A stretch of DNA of 64,000 nucleotides, taken from assembly GCF_900105475.1 (NCBI RefSeq), contig NZ_LT629777.1, positions 3,720,001 to 3,784,000 on the forward strand, given 5' to 3'. Position numbers and translations under genes: made by a program. Below the pieces are notes generated by a model, which was not told the origin of the DNA, did not search any database, and was given only the letters and a program-made list of their open reading frames with translations. The DNA comes from Pseudomonas asplenii (GTDB lineage: Bacteria > Pseudomonadota > Gammaproteobacteria > Pseudomonadales > Pseudomonadaceae). Shown piece by piece: positions 35,811 to 44,514 of this stretch; within the stretch, counting starts at the first letter, position 1; each line of letters begins with the position of its first letter.

Positions 35811-37676
35811 TCAGCGGGGGGCCGAAGGTTTGATCAGCCATTCGTAGACGCTGTTCAATTCGCCGGGGCAGCCGTCGGCGCTGTTATTGAGGCTCGCCTG
35901 GAGAAAGGCCCGGCGCTGTGCGGGGCTCCAGCGCTGGCGGATGTATTCATGCACGGCCAGGCATTGGCCGGGGTAGAGCAACCAGAGCTGCTCGGGGGTG
36001 TCGGCGAGTTCCAGCGCCAGGCGATGTCGTTGATAGGGACTCAGCACGGCCATGCCCCGTGCGTTGCTGCGACCTTCGAGCAGGATGTCGTCGCGCCCCA
36101 GCCGGGCCAGTTCCTTGAGTCCCGGGCGGGGCATGCGCACGATGTACCAGACGCTGTTGCCCAGACAATGGGTGGACTTCTGCGGTTGTTCGTATAGATA
36201 GAGTTCCCCGGGGATTTCCTCTGCATCAGGCATCGCGCACTCGCTGGCGGGCTGGAGCGCCGCTGGCTGCTCGACTTGCGCCTGGAGTGTGGGCGGAACG
36301 TCGACGTTCCGGTTGTCGAGGAAGCCGCAGATCACCAACTGTTCGGGGTCGTGGTCGACACACTCGATCAACACCTGGCTGCCGACCTGGGGCGCCTTGC
36401 CCTCGGCCACACCCAGTGGAATCCAGCAGCCGGGAGCTGTGTCTGCCGAGTGCAGGGCCCCTTGCAGTTGGATCGGCAGCCGCCCCTGGGCATCGGGCCG
36501 AGCCGATTGTCCGGGAGGACCGAGGACCGTACCCAATTGATAGCCGGTTTGCCTGGGCCGAGCCTGGCGCAAGGCCGGGCGAAACGGTGTGGCCCAGGGA
36601 ATCGCCTTGAAGTGATTGTAATAGCCCCGGGACCCGAGGCTGGCGTCCTGTTGCCGGTCATGGGGCAACTCGTCCAGCCGCTCGCCCTGTGCGCGTTGTT
36701 CGCCCCAGTGCTGGACTTCGGTGATCAACCATTGGTCATTGAGCGCCTGACGCGGATGGTCGCTCAGAAAGCGCACGTCGGCACAGTGCAGTTCGCCGAG
36801 ATTGCTGCGCCCCTGGATCTGCCGGCTTTCGCAGCGCAGGCGCTCCAGTGCCCGTCGGCTGCATTGCAGTTCGTGGCGTTGCCGGTGGTCGATGCTCGTT
36901 GAGTGCAACCCGTAGAGTCCGGCCTGATTGGCCGCGCCATCGTTTTCGGCAGAGGCGTTGCGAGCCTGTACCGGCCAGGGCGGGCAGCCCGTGCGGGTCG
37001 GTGGCGGGTGGTCGACGTGGCTCGGCATGGCGTGCCGTTCGTGCAGTTGGTCGATGGCCGGCTGTCCGCTTCGCGGGGTGTCGCAATAGCGCAGCAGGCC
37101 CGGGTGTTCAGGGAAGGCCTGGGGGTCTTCGGCGAACACCAGAACGTGCTGCCGGGGGCTGTGCTCGAAGTGATAGTGGATGCCTTCTTCTTCGCAGAGC
37201 CGGTTCAACCATTGCAGATCATTCTGCTCATGCTGCTGACAATGCGGGCGGGGCGGGTAGGTGCCCTGGTCGAGTTCGAAGCGGTAGTCGGCGGGGCCCA
37301 GACCATGGCTGGCGAGCAGTCGTTCGAGGATTTCCGGGACGCTCAGGTCGTAGAACGCCCGACGCCTGGCGCTGCGTTCGAGCAGTGTCAGGCGGGGGCC
37401 CAGCACCACCTGGTAGTGACACAGGTTCGGTGTGAGGTAACTGCTGCTGATTTCATGGATGAGTCCATGAACCCCTTCCGTCGCTGGCCCGAAACCGAGA
37501 AACGCCGGCTGTTCCAGCAGCGACTGCAGGTCCAGTCCGGGATCTTCGCCCAGCAGCTCGACTTCGAAGCGGTAGGACTGGTTCAGGGCCTCGCGCCCAC
37601 TGAAGCGAATGACGTGCAGGGGCGCGGAGAGGGAAGCGAGGGTCAATGAGAGCTGTCGTGCCTTGTCCTGAGTCAT
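35811..37676 (-). CDS. VgrG-like type VI secretion spike protein with atypical C-terminus
   Basis: Spike-like protein of the type VI secretion family. It has 621 residues. The gp27-like domain occupies about residues 8-340 (LHVIRFSGREALNQSYRFEV, ERLLASHGLGPADYRFELDQ, WLNRLCEEEGIHYHFEH). A gp5-like OB-fold follows at about 375-460 (GYQLGTVLGPPGQS, PDAQGRLPIQLQG, CWIPLGVAEGKAPQVGSQVL). The usual repetitive beta-helix needle is missing; instead a tail of about 150 residues contains CLGNSVWYIVRMPRPG and PEQLWLLYPGQCLAVHEYIR, which I do not recognise. No other type VI gene, immunity gene or adaptor lies nearby. The start after AAGAGATGAA gives MTQDKARQLSLTL. Confidence 0.8.
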   Translation of the reverse strand: MTQDKARQLSLTLASLSAPLHVIRFSGREALNQSYRFEVELLGEDPGLDLQSLLEQPAFLGFGPATEGVHGLIHEISSSYLTPNLCHYQVVLGPRLTLLERSARRRAFYDLSVPEILERLLASHGLGPADYRFELDQGTYPPRPHCQQHEQNDLQWLNRLCEEEGIHYHFEHSPRQHVLVFAEDPQAFPEHPGLLRYCDTPRSGQPAIDQLHERHAMPSHVDHPPPTRTGCPPWPVQARNASAENDGAANQAGLYGLHSTSIDHRQRHELQCSRRALERLRCESRQIQGRSNLGELHCADVRFLSDHPRQALNDQWLITEVQHWGEQRAQGERLDELPHDRQQDASLGSRGYYNHFKAIPWATPFRPALRQARPRQTGYQLGTVLGPPGQSARPDAQGRLPIQLQGALHSADTAPGCWIPLGVAEGKAPQVGSQVLIECVDHDPEQLVICGFLDNRNVDVPPTLQAQVEQPAALQPASECAMPDAEEIPGELYLYEQPQKSTHCLGNSVWYIVRMPRPGLKELARLGRDDILLEGRSNARGMAVLSPYQRHRLALELADTPEQLWLLYPGQCLAVHEYIRQRWSPAQRRAFLQASLNNSADGCPGELNSVYEWLIKPSAPR

Positions 37677-37892
37677 TTCATCTCTTTTTATCGGGGACGT
37701 TAGGGCAGAGGGTACGAAATGCTGGAGATATCTGGACACAGCAAAACAGCTTTTGGGAAATCGCCTACGATGTTCTGCGCAGAGTCTTAGCGATTATCAG
37801 GTTTTGGTCGATCAGCGAGTTTTTGCCGTATAAACTGCGCGCAAAGCGTCGGCCAATAGATGTCACGACGCCACTGATCGAGAGAGTGAGTA

Positions 37893-38597
37893 ATGGGCGC
37901 ACAGTGGAAGGTTAAACACAAAGAGGCGGCAGCCAACGCCAAGGGCAAGCTGTTCGGCAAGCTGGTCAAGGAAATCACCATCGCTGCGCGCAATGGTGCG
38001 GACATCTCCACCAACGCACACCTGCGTCTGGTGGTCGAGCAGGCGAAAAAGGCCTCGATGCCTCGCGATACCCTGGAGCGCGCCATCAAGAAAGGTTCCG
38101 GCCAATTGGGCGAAACCGTGCAGTACCACCGTGTGACCTATGAAGGTTTTGCTCCCCACCAGGTACCGCTGATTGTCGAGTGCGTCACCGACAACATCAA
38201 CCGCACCGTGGCGGAAATCCGCGTGGCCTTCCGCAAGGGCCAACTCGGCGCTTCCGGTTCGGTGTCCTGGGACTTCAACCACGTCGGCCTGATCGAAGCT
38301 TCGCCGGACAGCCCGGATGCCGATCCGGAAATGGCGGCCATCGAGGCCGGCGCACAGGATTTCGAACCGGCCGAAGAGGGCGCGACCCTGTTCATCACCG
38401 AGACCACCGACCTGGATGCCGTGCAGAAAGCCTTGCCGGAGCAGGGTTTCACCGTACTGTCGGCCAAGCTCGGCTACCAGTCGAAGAACCCGGTCAGTGG
38501 CCTGAGCGACGAGCAGATGGCGGAAGTCGAAGCCTTCCTCGAAGGCCTGGACAACCATGACGACGTGCAGGATATGTTCGTCGGCCTGGCGGGCTGA
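37893..38597 (+). CDS. YebC/PmpR-family protein, YeeN type
   Basis: Member of the TACO1/YebC family, whose members act as DNA-binding regulators or as ribosome-associated factors that ease translation of proline stretches. It has 234 residues. The family opening is [20 protein letters not shown], with [30 protein letters not shown] and [19 protein letters not shown]. The first residues differ from classic YebC (MAGHSKW) and fit the YeeN branch. It has no obvious functional partner next door; vgrG diverges from it and the kinase gene converges on it. Confidence 0.9.
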   Translation: MGAQWKVKHKEAAANAKGKLFGKLVKEITIAARNGADISTNAHLRLVVEQAKKASMPRDTLERAIKKGSGQLGETVQYHRVTYEGFAPHQVPLIVECVTDNINRTVAEIRVAFRKGQLGASGSVSWDFNHVGLIEASPDSPDADPEMAAIEAGAQDFEPAEEGATLFITETTDLDAVQKALPEQGFTVLSAKLGYQSKNPVSGLSDEQMAEVEAFLEGLDNHDDVQDMFVGLAG

Positions 38598-38609
38598 TTC
38601 CTGTAGCGA

Positions 38610-38637
38610 CCTGTTCGCGGACTCATCCGCGAACAGG
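38610..38637. terminator. Bidirectional terminator-like hairpin
   Basis: CCTGTTCGCGGA and TCCGCGAACAGG pair perfectly around CTCA, between the convergent yebC-type and kinase genes. The sequence is REP-like and has no long T-run. Confidence 0.65.
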
Positions 38638-38649
38638 GCTCCACAATAC

Positions 38650-39957
38650 TCAAAGCTGCGCGCAAATCTCTTCGAAACCCGGCCGCGCCAAGACATCCGG
38701 CTGAATGCAGCGCTCTTGCAGACTCCGCAGTGATTCCAACACTCCAGGCTCGAAATCCCCGTCGATCCGCTCCAGCAACTCCCCCAGCAGAATCCCGAAT
38801 GCCCGCACCTCGATCCGTTGCAATGCACGGGTTTCCAGGCTATCCGTCGGCGAATGGAACGACGCCGCGCCAAAATCCCCCAACAGGCAATCGCCCTCGG
38901 TGTTGTAGAGGATGTTGTGTCCATACAGGTCGCCATGGCACAGCCCCAGGCGGTGCAGGTGCGCGCCCACCGAGGCAATGCCGCGCGCCATGCGCAGGGC
39001 CTGTGCAGGGCTGAAGCGGGTCTCGTCGCGATACACGTCGCGGCTGCACGAGTCGAGGCTGGGCAGGGCGGCGAGGTTGGCGAACCGTGGGTCGATCAGT
39101 TCCATCACCAACCCGGCCTGATCATCGGGATGGCCGCTGATACGACCCTCGACCCGGATCAGGTTCGGGTGCAGGCCGGCGGCGATACAGGCGTTCATCT
39201 CGTTCAGCGGCGAGCCGTCGCTGGTCATGCTGCCCTTGTACAGCTTGACCGCCACCGCCTTGGCCGCCGCCGAAGGACGGTTCCACACGGCCTGGCTGAT
39301 CACCCCGGAGGCGCCTTCGCCCAGCCGCTGTTCGAGTTGCAATTGCGCCCAGTCGATGTTCGGCGTGGTATCGCCGGCCAGCACCTCGCCGGTGTGATCG
39401 AGTCGCGGATTGCCGGCATAGGCGATCCAGGCCAGGCTGGGCAGGGTCAGCAGCCATTGCGGCAGCTCGTCCAACTGGTTGGCGGCGATGCGGATCAGTT
39501 CCAGGTTGTGGCAGTCGGCGAGGGTGGCCGGCAGCTGTTGCAGGCGATTGCCGGCGAGCATGAGTTTCTGCAGCAAGGGCCGCCGGCCCAACTCGTCGGG
39601 CAGTTCGGCGATGCGGTTGTCGGTCAGGATCAGCCAACGCAGCAACGGTGGCAACGCCGCCGCCGGCACGTGTTCGATCTGGTTGGCCTTGAACGCGACC
39701 ATGCTCAGTTGGGCGCATTGGCCCAGGCAGCCGGGCAACTCGGTGAACAGGTTGTCGGAACAGAACAGGATGCGCAGGTGCGGCAGCCGATGCAGATCGT
39801 CCGGCAGGCGGCTGAGGCGGTTGCCGCTCAGGTTGAGGATTTCCAGGGAGTCGGCCAACTGGAAGATTTCCTGGGGAACCTCGGTCAGCCCGCAGGCCAG
39901 GTCGAGTCGCATGATACCGGCCAATTGGCCGCTGCGCAGTTGTTCAAGGGTGTGCAT
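38650..39957 (-). CDS. Leucine-rich-repeat protein with Ser/Thr kinase domain
   Basis: Cytoplasmic eukaryote-like kinase fused to leucine-rich repeats. It has 435 residues. About eight LRRs cover residues 15-190 (such as LEILNLSGNRLSRLPDDLHR and LRWLILTDNRIAELPDELG). The kinase follows at about 205-435: glycine loop RLGEGASGVI, lysine in AVAVKLYKG, catalytic loop CHGDLYGHNILYN (HGD in place of HRD, with the Asn kept) and DFGAASF for Mg binding. The catalytic residues are present, so it is probably active. The start MHTLEQLRSGQL follows GCCCGCTC; a start 10 codons earlier is possible. Substrate unknown. zapE-like lies upstream in the same direction. Confidence 0.85.
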   Translation of the reverse strand: MHTLEQLRSGQLAGIMRLDLACGLTEVPQEIFQLADSLEILNLSGNRLSRLPDDLHRLPHLRILFCSDNLFTELPGCLGQCAQLSMVAFKANQIEHVPAAALPPLLRWLILTDNRIAELPDELGRRPLLQKLMLAGNRLQQLPATLADCHNLELIRIAANQLDELPQWLLTLPSLAWIAYAGNPRLDHTGEVLAGDTTPNIDWAQLQLEQRLGEGASGVISQAVWNRPSAAAKAVAVKLYKGSMTSDGSPLNEMNACIAAGLHPNLIRVEGRISGHPDDQAGLVMELIDPRFANLAALPSLDSCSRDVYRDETRFSPAQALRMARGIASVGAHLHRLGLCHGDLYGHNILYNTEGDCLLGDFGAASFHSPTDSLETRALQRIEVRAFGILLGELLERIDGDFEPGVLESLRSLQERCIQPDVLARPGFEEICAQL

Positions 39958-40038
39958 GAGCGGGCATTCCGTTCGGGTCGCGATCATCGAAAGGCCGCCA
40001 TCATAGCCGCCTCGACGGGACCTTGCTTGCCGATGCGC

Positions 40039-41163
40039 TCAGGGACCGACTTCGACCAGCTGTCCCAGGCGGCTACGGGTGCGTGCCAGGTCGATGGCAT
40101 GGCCGCCGAGGCTCTCGCGCAGGGGCCGTTCGCCGATCAGTTGCAGGTGTTTGTCCTGGTCGTAGAGGACGTCGATCAGGTTGATGAACCGCTGCTGGCT
40201 GGCGATCGGACAGTCTTCCAGATTGGGCAGTTCGTCGATGATCCAGGTGTCGAAACGTCGGCACAGTTCCAGGTAGTCCATCACCGCGGTGGGCTCGTCG
40301 CACAGATCGGCAAATTCGAAACGTACGCAGCGATCATGGTTCTGACGCACCTTGAGGTATCGGGTACCCACCATCAGCGTGCTGGCCGCTGCACCGCGTT
40401 CCGGCAACTGCAGGGCCTGGCGCTGTTCGGCGCTGCCCGGCCAGATGTACTGCCCGTGGGTGAACTGCTGCTGCGCATGGCTGGGCGCCAGGCTACGGTA
40501 GTCGTGGGGGCCGCCGACCTCCATGATTTCCATTCGGGCATTGATCAGGTCGATTACCGGTTTGAACCGCGCGTGATAGAGCGGATTGGGCAGCAGGCCC
40601 TCGGGCGGATAGTTGGAGGTCACCACCAGCAGTACCTGTCGCTGGAACAGCGCCTTGAACAGCCGGGTGATCAACATCGCATCGCCGATGTCATGCACAT
40701 GGAATTCATCGAAGCACAGCAGCCGACAGCCGGCGAGCAGTTCATCCAGGGTGGCGCCGAGGGCGTCCGGGTTCTCGCGATGACTGAACATGCCCTGGTG
40801 CAGCCGGGCGAAGAAATCATGGAAGTGCAACCGCTGCTTCTCGGCCATCGGCACGGCCTGGAAAAAGCCGTCCAGCAACCAGCTCTTGCCCCGACCCACG
40901 GCGCCGTGCAGGTACAGGCTGCGCAGTTGGGTGGGCGAGCCGTGCAGCAGGGTGGTGGCCTGTTGCGCCATGCGCTCGATGACCCGCTGCTGGCTATGGC
41001 TGAGGGTGTAGCCCTGATGGTTGGCCTTGTGCCGGAAATACTCCTGCACGGGGTGGCCCGGCGTGGTGATACCGGTCTTGTCGGCTGGCGCTTTGCCGAA
41101 CAGGCGGCGCAGTGTCGACCAGCGGAATTTGCCGCCTGGGCGGTGAGGAGGGGTGGCGGTCAA
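40039..41163 (-). CDS. zapE: AFG1/ZapE-type AAA+ ATPase
   Basis: Single-domain ATPase related to ZapE, which associates with the division ring in E. coli, and to mitochondrial AFG1. It has 374 residues. Walker A is LHGAVGRGKSWLLDGF, Walker B is LLCFDEFHVHDIGDAM, sensor 1 lies in LVVTSNYPPEGLLPNPLYH, and the C-terminal block ELCRRFDTWIIDELPNLED is typical. Pseudomonas usually carries another AFG1-type gene elsewhere, so this may be a second copy; that cannot be checked here. The gene stands 81 bases before the LRR kinase start and 314 bases from the pilus operon. Confidence 0.85.
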   Translation of the reverse strand: MTATPPHRPGGKFRWSTLRRLFGKAPADKTGITTPGHPVQEYFRHKANHQGYTLSHSQQRVIERMAQQATTLLHGSPTQLRSLYLHGAVGRGKSWLLDGFFQAVPMAEKQRLHFHDFFARLHQGMFSHRENPDALGATLDELLAGCRLLCFDEFHVHDIGDAMLITRLFKALFQRQVLLVVTSNYPPEGLLPNPLYHARFKPVIDLINARMEIMEVGGPHDYRSLAPSHAQQQFTHGQYIWPGSAEQRQALQLPERGAAASTLMVGTRYLKVRQNHDRCVRFEFADLCDEPTAVMDYLELCRRFDTWIIDELPNLEDCPIASQQRFINLIDVLYDQDKHLQLIGERPLRESLGGHAIDLARTRSRLGQLVEVGP

Positions 41164-41477
41164 CGGAGAGAATCCCCTTGGGTGAAAAGTCCGGGCCTTG
41201 GGCCCCCTGGTGCATCAGTCAGCGCTTCAGTCTGAAGGGGGCTGGGGCCGCAGCAATTCTACCAATAGAGCATTGGCTAGCCAGCTCAAATGGGAGGGTA
41301 ATACGAGTGGCGCACGCCATACGTCGACAGGTTCGGAAAAAGAATGCAGGCATATAGCCATCTCCTCTATTCTGGAGTTGTCTCTTCACCTCTCAACTTT
41401 TTCGTCAAGGCCCCTGCCGCTCAAATGGATTGAGCCATTGAGCGGAGCCCGTGCGAACGATCTACGGGATTGGCCGA
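41164..41477 (+). promoter_or_regulatory. Leader region of the pilus operon
   Basis: A 314-base gap without a supported gene, between the divergent zapE-like and pilus genes. It contains an imperfect hairpin at 41417-41445 (CCGCTCAAATGG against CCATTGAGCGG with one bulged A) about 33 bases before the first pilin start. I could not find a convincing sigma-70 or sigma-54 promoter by eye. Confidence 0.45.
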
Positions 41478-42017
41478 ATGCACTTTATCCATCGACTTCT
41501 GTTGGGCCTGGGCGCCTTCGCTTTGTTGGCCGATGACGCCATGGCGGCGATCAGTGGGCAGATCGAAGCGCGGCTGGTGATAATGGCCGGCTGCGAAGTG
41601 ACCCAGGCTAGCGCGCCGGGGAAAACGGCCGGGACCACCGCAAGCCTGGACTTCGGCAGCCTGGGGCCGACCTGGAGCACGCCGCTGGGTAGCCGTCTGG
41701 ACAACGGTAACGGCAATCTGGCAGTGTCCTGCAGTGCTCCGACCACCAATCCCACACAGTTCACCGTCACCATTGACGGTGGCACCCAGGGCGATGGCAG
41801 TAACCGTTACCTGAGTAACGGCAGTCAGCGCATCCCCTATCACCTGTCCGTCGATGAAGCCGGTAACGATCATTATCCCATCGGCCAGCAGCGTACCTTC
41901 TCCGTGGGCACGGGCGCCTGGACGCCGATCCCGATTCATGGCGCGCTTCTCGCCAATAACCAGGCATTACCCGCCGGCACCTACCGTGACCGAGTCATCA
42001 TCACGCTGAACTGGTGA
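41478..42017 (+). CDS. Spore coat U-domain pilin, major-type subunit (Csu/CupE-like)
   Basis: Probable main shaft subunit of an archaic chaperone-usher pilus, exported to the periplasm and polymerised by donor-strand exchange. It has 179 residues with a signal peptide (MHFIHRLLLGLGAFALLADD, cleavage near AMA). The Spore Coat Protein U domain begins ISGQIEARLVIMAGCEV and ends YRDRVIITLNW, with paired cysteines (GCEV and VSCSAP). It is clearly a paralogue of the third pilin gene (42892). ATG was chosen; a GTG nine codons earlier has a better-looking GGAG, but only three bases away. It is separated from the rest of the operon by 244 bases. Confidence 0.88.
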   Translation: MHFIHRLLLGLGAFALLADDAMAAISGQIEARLVIMAGCEVTQASAPGKTAGTTASLDFGSLGPTWSTPLGSRLDNGNGNLAVSCSAPTTNPTQFTVTIDGGTQGDGSNRYLSNGSQRIPYHLSVDEAGNDHYPIGQQRTFSVGTGAWTPIPIHGALLANNQALPAGTYRDRVIITLNW

Positions 42018-42261
42018 GCGCCGCGCGCCTGTCCGCTTTCCGAGTTGAGCCGAAAGCGTCCAGTTCGTTGTTTGATTCGCGCTTTTTGTCGATTGGATCC
42101 GATCCCGGAAATGCCTTTTCCTGTTAATAAACACGGGGATATAGCGAGATCTCCTAAGAAAAGCATTACAAAATGCTGCAACATTTCCTACTTGATTTGC
42201 AGCTTTTTCCTCCGCTGCTAGGCTGGTAGCAACAAGCCATGCCCCAAGAAGGATCGAGGTT
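42018..42261 (+). other. Gap between first and second pilin genes
   Basis: 244 bases with no gene. A weak hairpin at 42034-42058 (CGCTTTC and GAAAGCG) follows the first pilin stop. Such a structure could thin transcription so that the major subunit is made in excess, as in other pilus operons, but no T-run follows it. An AT-rich stretch at 42120-42200 could hold a second promoter. Confidence 0.35.
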
Positions 42262-42786
42262 GTGAAGGGATCTCTGGTTGTGGCGGCCTTGAGTGTCTTA
42301 TGCAGCGCTCAGGTGTCCGCCGCGCAGCTCCAGGTGGAGGTGCAGGTCAATGTCATGCGCGGTTGTCAGTTGGTCGGTGTGCCGCGGGAGGCGGGCATCG
42401 ATCAACTGGGCATGCTCGACTTCGGCAATACCGCGCGTCTCGACGACCGGTCGGGGCCGTTGGGTGCCTCTCTGGTCAATGCCCGGTTGCCACGGTTGGA
42501 ATGTAACCCTGATACGCCCTATCAGTTGAGCATTGATGGCGGCCTGCACGGTGGCGTGGGCGCGGTGCGTTATCTGGCAGGGGATGAGCGCACAACCCCG
42601 ATTCCCTATCGACTCTACCGAGATGCCGCGCGGCGTATCGCGCTGCCGGTCAATGAGCCCATGACCGGTGTTGTGCCGGACAGTGGTTCGGTGGAATTAC
42701 CGTTGTACGCGCGGATCGAGCCACAGGACTGGGTACCGCGTGTCAGTCGTTACAGCGATGTGTTGAAGGTGACCGTCACCTGGTAG
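42262..42786 (+). CDS. Spore coat U-domain pilin, minor-type subunit
   Basis: Minor pilus subunit by fold and position. It has 174 residues and a signal peptide (MKGSLVVAALSVLCSAQVSA). The domain shows the two cysteines (RGCQLVG and LECNPDT), DFGNTARLDD, and the terminal donor-groove strand SDVLKVTVTW. It is more diverged than the pilins on either side and does not share their NGDGS(N/T)R(Y/R)LSNG block. Translation starts at GTG with GATCGAGG just before it. It may be a base, adaptor or terminator subunit; that is inference. Confidence 0.82.
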   Translation: MKGSLVVAALSVLCSAQVSAAQLQVEVQVNVMRGCQLVGVPREAGIDQLGMLDFGNTARLDDRSGPLGASLVNARLPRLECNPDTPYQLSIDGGLHGGVGAVRYLAGDERTTPIPYRLYRDAARRIALPVNEPMTGVVPDSGSVELPLYARIEPQDWVPRVSRYSDVLKVTVTW

Positions 42787-42891
42787 GTGAGTTCATGCAG
42801 TTGTCTGCCGGGCGGAGCCGGGCAGGAAAAGGAATGTCGTCCCTGTTCGGGCGGCCAATCGGTTGTCTCCTGATGGAAGTAGGATTGGCAT

Positions 42892-43416
42892 ATGAAACAC
42901 CGCAACCGCGCAGTGTTGGCCTTTGGCTCACTGCTTTTTCTGGCCGATAGAGCCGCAGCGGTCATGACCGGGACCATCGACGTCCAGATGGTCATCTCCC
43001 CAGCCTGTGAAGTCAGCTCCGCTGGCGCAGCCATGTCCGGCAGCCTGGGGCAGTTGCATTTCGGCAACCAGGGCCCGACCTGGACCGGTCCCATCAATGC
43101 CAACATCCAGAACAGCGGCTCGACCGTGCATGTCACCTGCAATGCCTCGGTCAACGGTTTCACCGTGACCATCGATGGTGGCGTCAACGGCGACGGCAGT
43201 ACCCGACGCCTGAGCAACGGCAACCGAAGCATCGCCTACCGACTCACCGTCGATGCCGAAGGCAAGGACAGCTACGGGGTCGGTGAACAACGCAATTTTG
43301 CTGTCAGTTCCGATATCCGGAATCCGATTCCGGTGTTTGGTGTCGTGGTGGCAAATACCAACGCACTGCCGGCCGGTGTTTACCGCGACACGCTGACGGT
43401 CACGTTGGACTGGTAA
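42892..43416 (+). CDS. Spore coat U-domain pilin, paralogue of the first subunit
   Basis: 174 residues with a signal peptide (MKHRNRAVLAFGSLLFLADR, then AAA). The mature part begins MTGTIDVQMVISPACEVSSA and ends YRDTLTVTLDW. It shares with the first pilin the patterns LHFGNQGPTW/LDFGSLGPTW, FTVTIDGG, NGDGSTRRLSNG/QGDGSNRYLSNG and LPAGVYRD/LPAGTYRD, so the two arose by duplication with the 42262 gene now between them. It lies 105 bases after the previous gene and 19 before the next. Confidence 0.87.
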   Translation: MKHRNRAVLAFGSLLFLADRAAAVMTGTIDVQMVISPACEVSSAGAAMSGSLGQLHFGNQGPTWTGPINANIQNSGSTVHVTCNASVNGFTVTIDGGVNGDGSTRRLSNGNRSIAYRLTVDAEGKDSYGVGEQRNFAVSSDIRNPIPVFGVVVANTNALPAGVYRDTLTVTLDW

Positions 43417-43435
43417 CTCAATGGAGGAGAGCATC

Positions 43436-43972
43436 ATGCCGAAACTTGCTTCGCGTCTCGCTTTGTCCGTGTTGGGCCTGACCCTGGTGGTCGGCGCCCA
43501 TGCCGCGACCACTGTCACCGGACAGATCACATCCACCCTGACCCTCACCAGCAGTTGTCTGATCAACGGCGCTGCTGGTGCGTCCAACCTGAACTTCGGT
43601 ACCTTGAACTTCGGTACCGCCACCAGTCTGTTCAACCAGGCCGGCATTCAGTTGCAAGCTTCCGGCGGCGGGGCGGTGGCGGTGCTGTGCTCGGCCGGGA
43701 CCACACCCATAGTGACGGTCCAGGGCGGTCTGCATGATGGAGCGAGCAGCGGTGGTACCCGCGCGCTCTCCGACGGTGCGGGCAACTTCGTGGCCTATGA
43801 CCTCTACACCGATTCGGGGCTCAACAACCTGCTGTCCAACACTGGCATCATCAACATGGCGACCAGTACCGGCGCGTTGCAGTCCCTCAACCTCTGGGGC
43901 AAGGCGGTAGGCAAGCCCGGGCTGCCGGCTGGCACCTACACCGACACCATTTCCGTGCAACTGAGTTTCTGA
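43436..43972 (+). CDS. Spore coat U-domain pilin
   Basis: 178 residues with a signal peptide (MPKLASRLALSVLGLTLVVG, cleavage after AHA). The domain has TLTSSCLINGA, NFGTLNFGTATSLFNQAG, VAVLCSAGTTPIVTVQGGL and the end PAGTYTDTISVQLSF. It is closest in layout to CupE/Csu subunit types with a spaced NFGT motif. The start is set by a strong GGAGGAG at 43423-43429; an upstream ATG at 43421 would overlap that site. Five bases separate it from the next gene. Confidence 0.87.
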   Translation: MPKLASRLALSVLGLTLVVGAHAATTVTGQITSTLTLTSSCLINGAAGASNLNFGTLNFGTATSLFNQAGIQLQASGGGAVAVLCSAGTTPIVTVQGGLHDGASSGGTRALSDGAGNFVAYDLYTDSGLNNLLSNTGIINMATSTGALQSLNLWGKAVGKPGLPAGTYTDTISVQLSF

Positions 43973-43977
43973 GCGCG

Positions 43978-44475
43978 ATGAGGCGACCGGGAAGCGTCGT
44001 GGCCCTGCTGCTGGCCCTGGCGAGCAGCTTGCCGCTGGCGGCAGCCCCCGGCACGACGTTTCAGGTCACGGCCAGCATTCTCTCCGGTTGCCTGGTGGTG
44101 GGCGGGGGCTCCCTCTATGGCAACCTGAATTATGGCAGTCACGCGGCGTCGACGATCGCTCCGGTGTCGGCCTCGTTGGCCAGCGGCGTGCAATTGCAGT
44201 GCACGCCAGGGGTGACCCTGACGATGAGCGTCGATGGCGGGCAGAACAACAGCGGGGGGCGCAACCTCAAGCTGGGCGGTGGCAGCGCGCAACTGGCCTA
44301 CCAGCTTTATAGCGATATCGGTTTGAGCCAGGCATTGGGGATTGGCCAGAGCGTCAACGTAGCCTACAGCGATGCGAACAATATCCGTCTGCCGATCTAC
44401 GGCCGGGTGGTGTTACCAGGCATTCAGCCGGCGGGGATCTACAGCGATGTGCTGCAGGTACAGCTGACCTGGTAG
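43978..44475 (+). CDS. Spore coat U-domain pilin
   Basis: 165 residues, the shortest of the five small subunits. It has a signal peptide (MRRPGSVVALLLALASSLPL, cleavage near AAA) and a domain with SILSGCLVVGGG, GNLNYGSHAAST, LQCTPGVTLTMSVDGG and the end IYSDVLQVQLTW. It follows the preceding pilin closely and precedes the chaperone by 39 bases. Probably a minor subunit connecting shaft and tip, by analogy with CsuB; this is inference. Confidence 0.86.
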   Translation: MRRPGSVVALLLALASSLPLAAAPGTTFQVTASILSGCLVVGGGSLYGNLNYGSHAASTIAPVSASLASGVQLQCTPGVTLTMSVDGGQNNSGGRNLKLGGGSAQLAYQLYSDIGLSQALGIGQSVNVAYSDANNIRLPIYGRVVLPGIQPAGIYSDVLQVQLTW

Positions 44476-44514
44476 GGGACGTTTTATTCAATGGATGGGA
44501 CAAGGAGCTTTCGT

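Noticed and set aside
38818..41235. Open frame of about 800 codons opposite the kinase and zapE-like genes
   Set aside because: The two minus-strand genes have clear catalytic motifs; the plus-strand translation has none.
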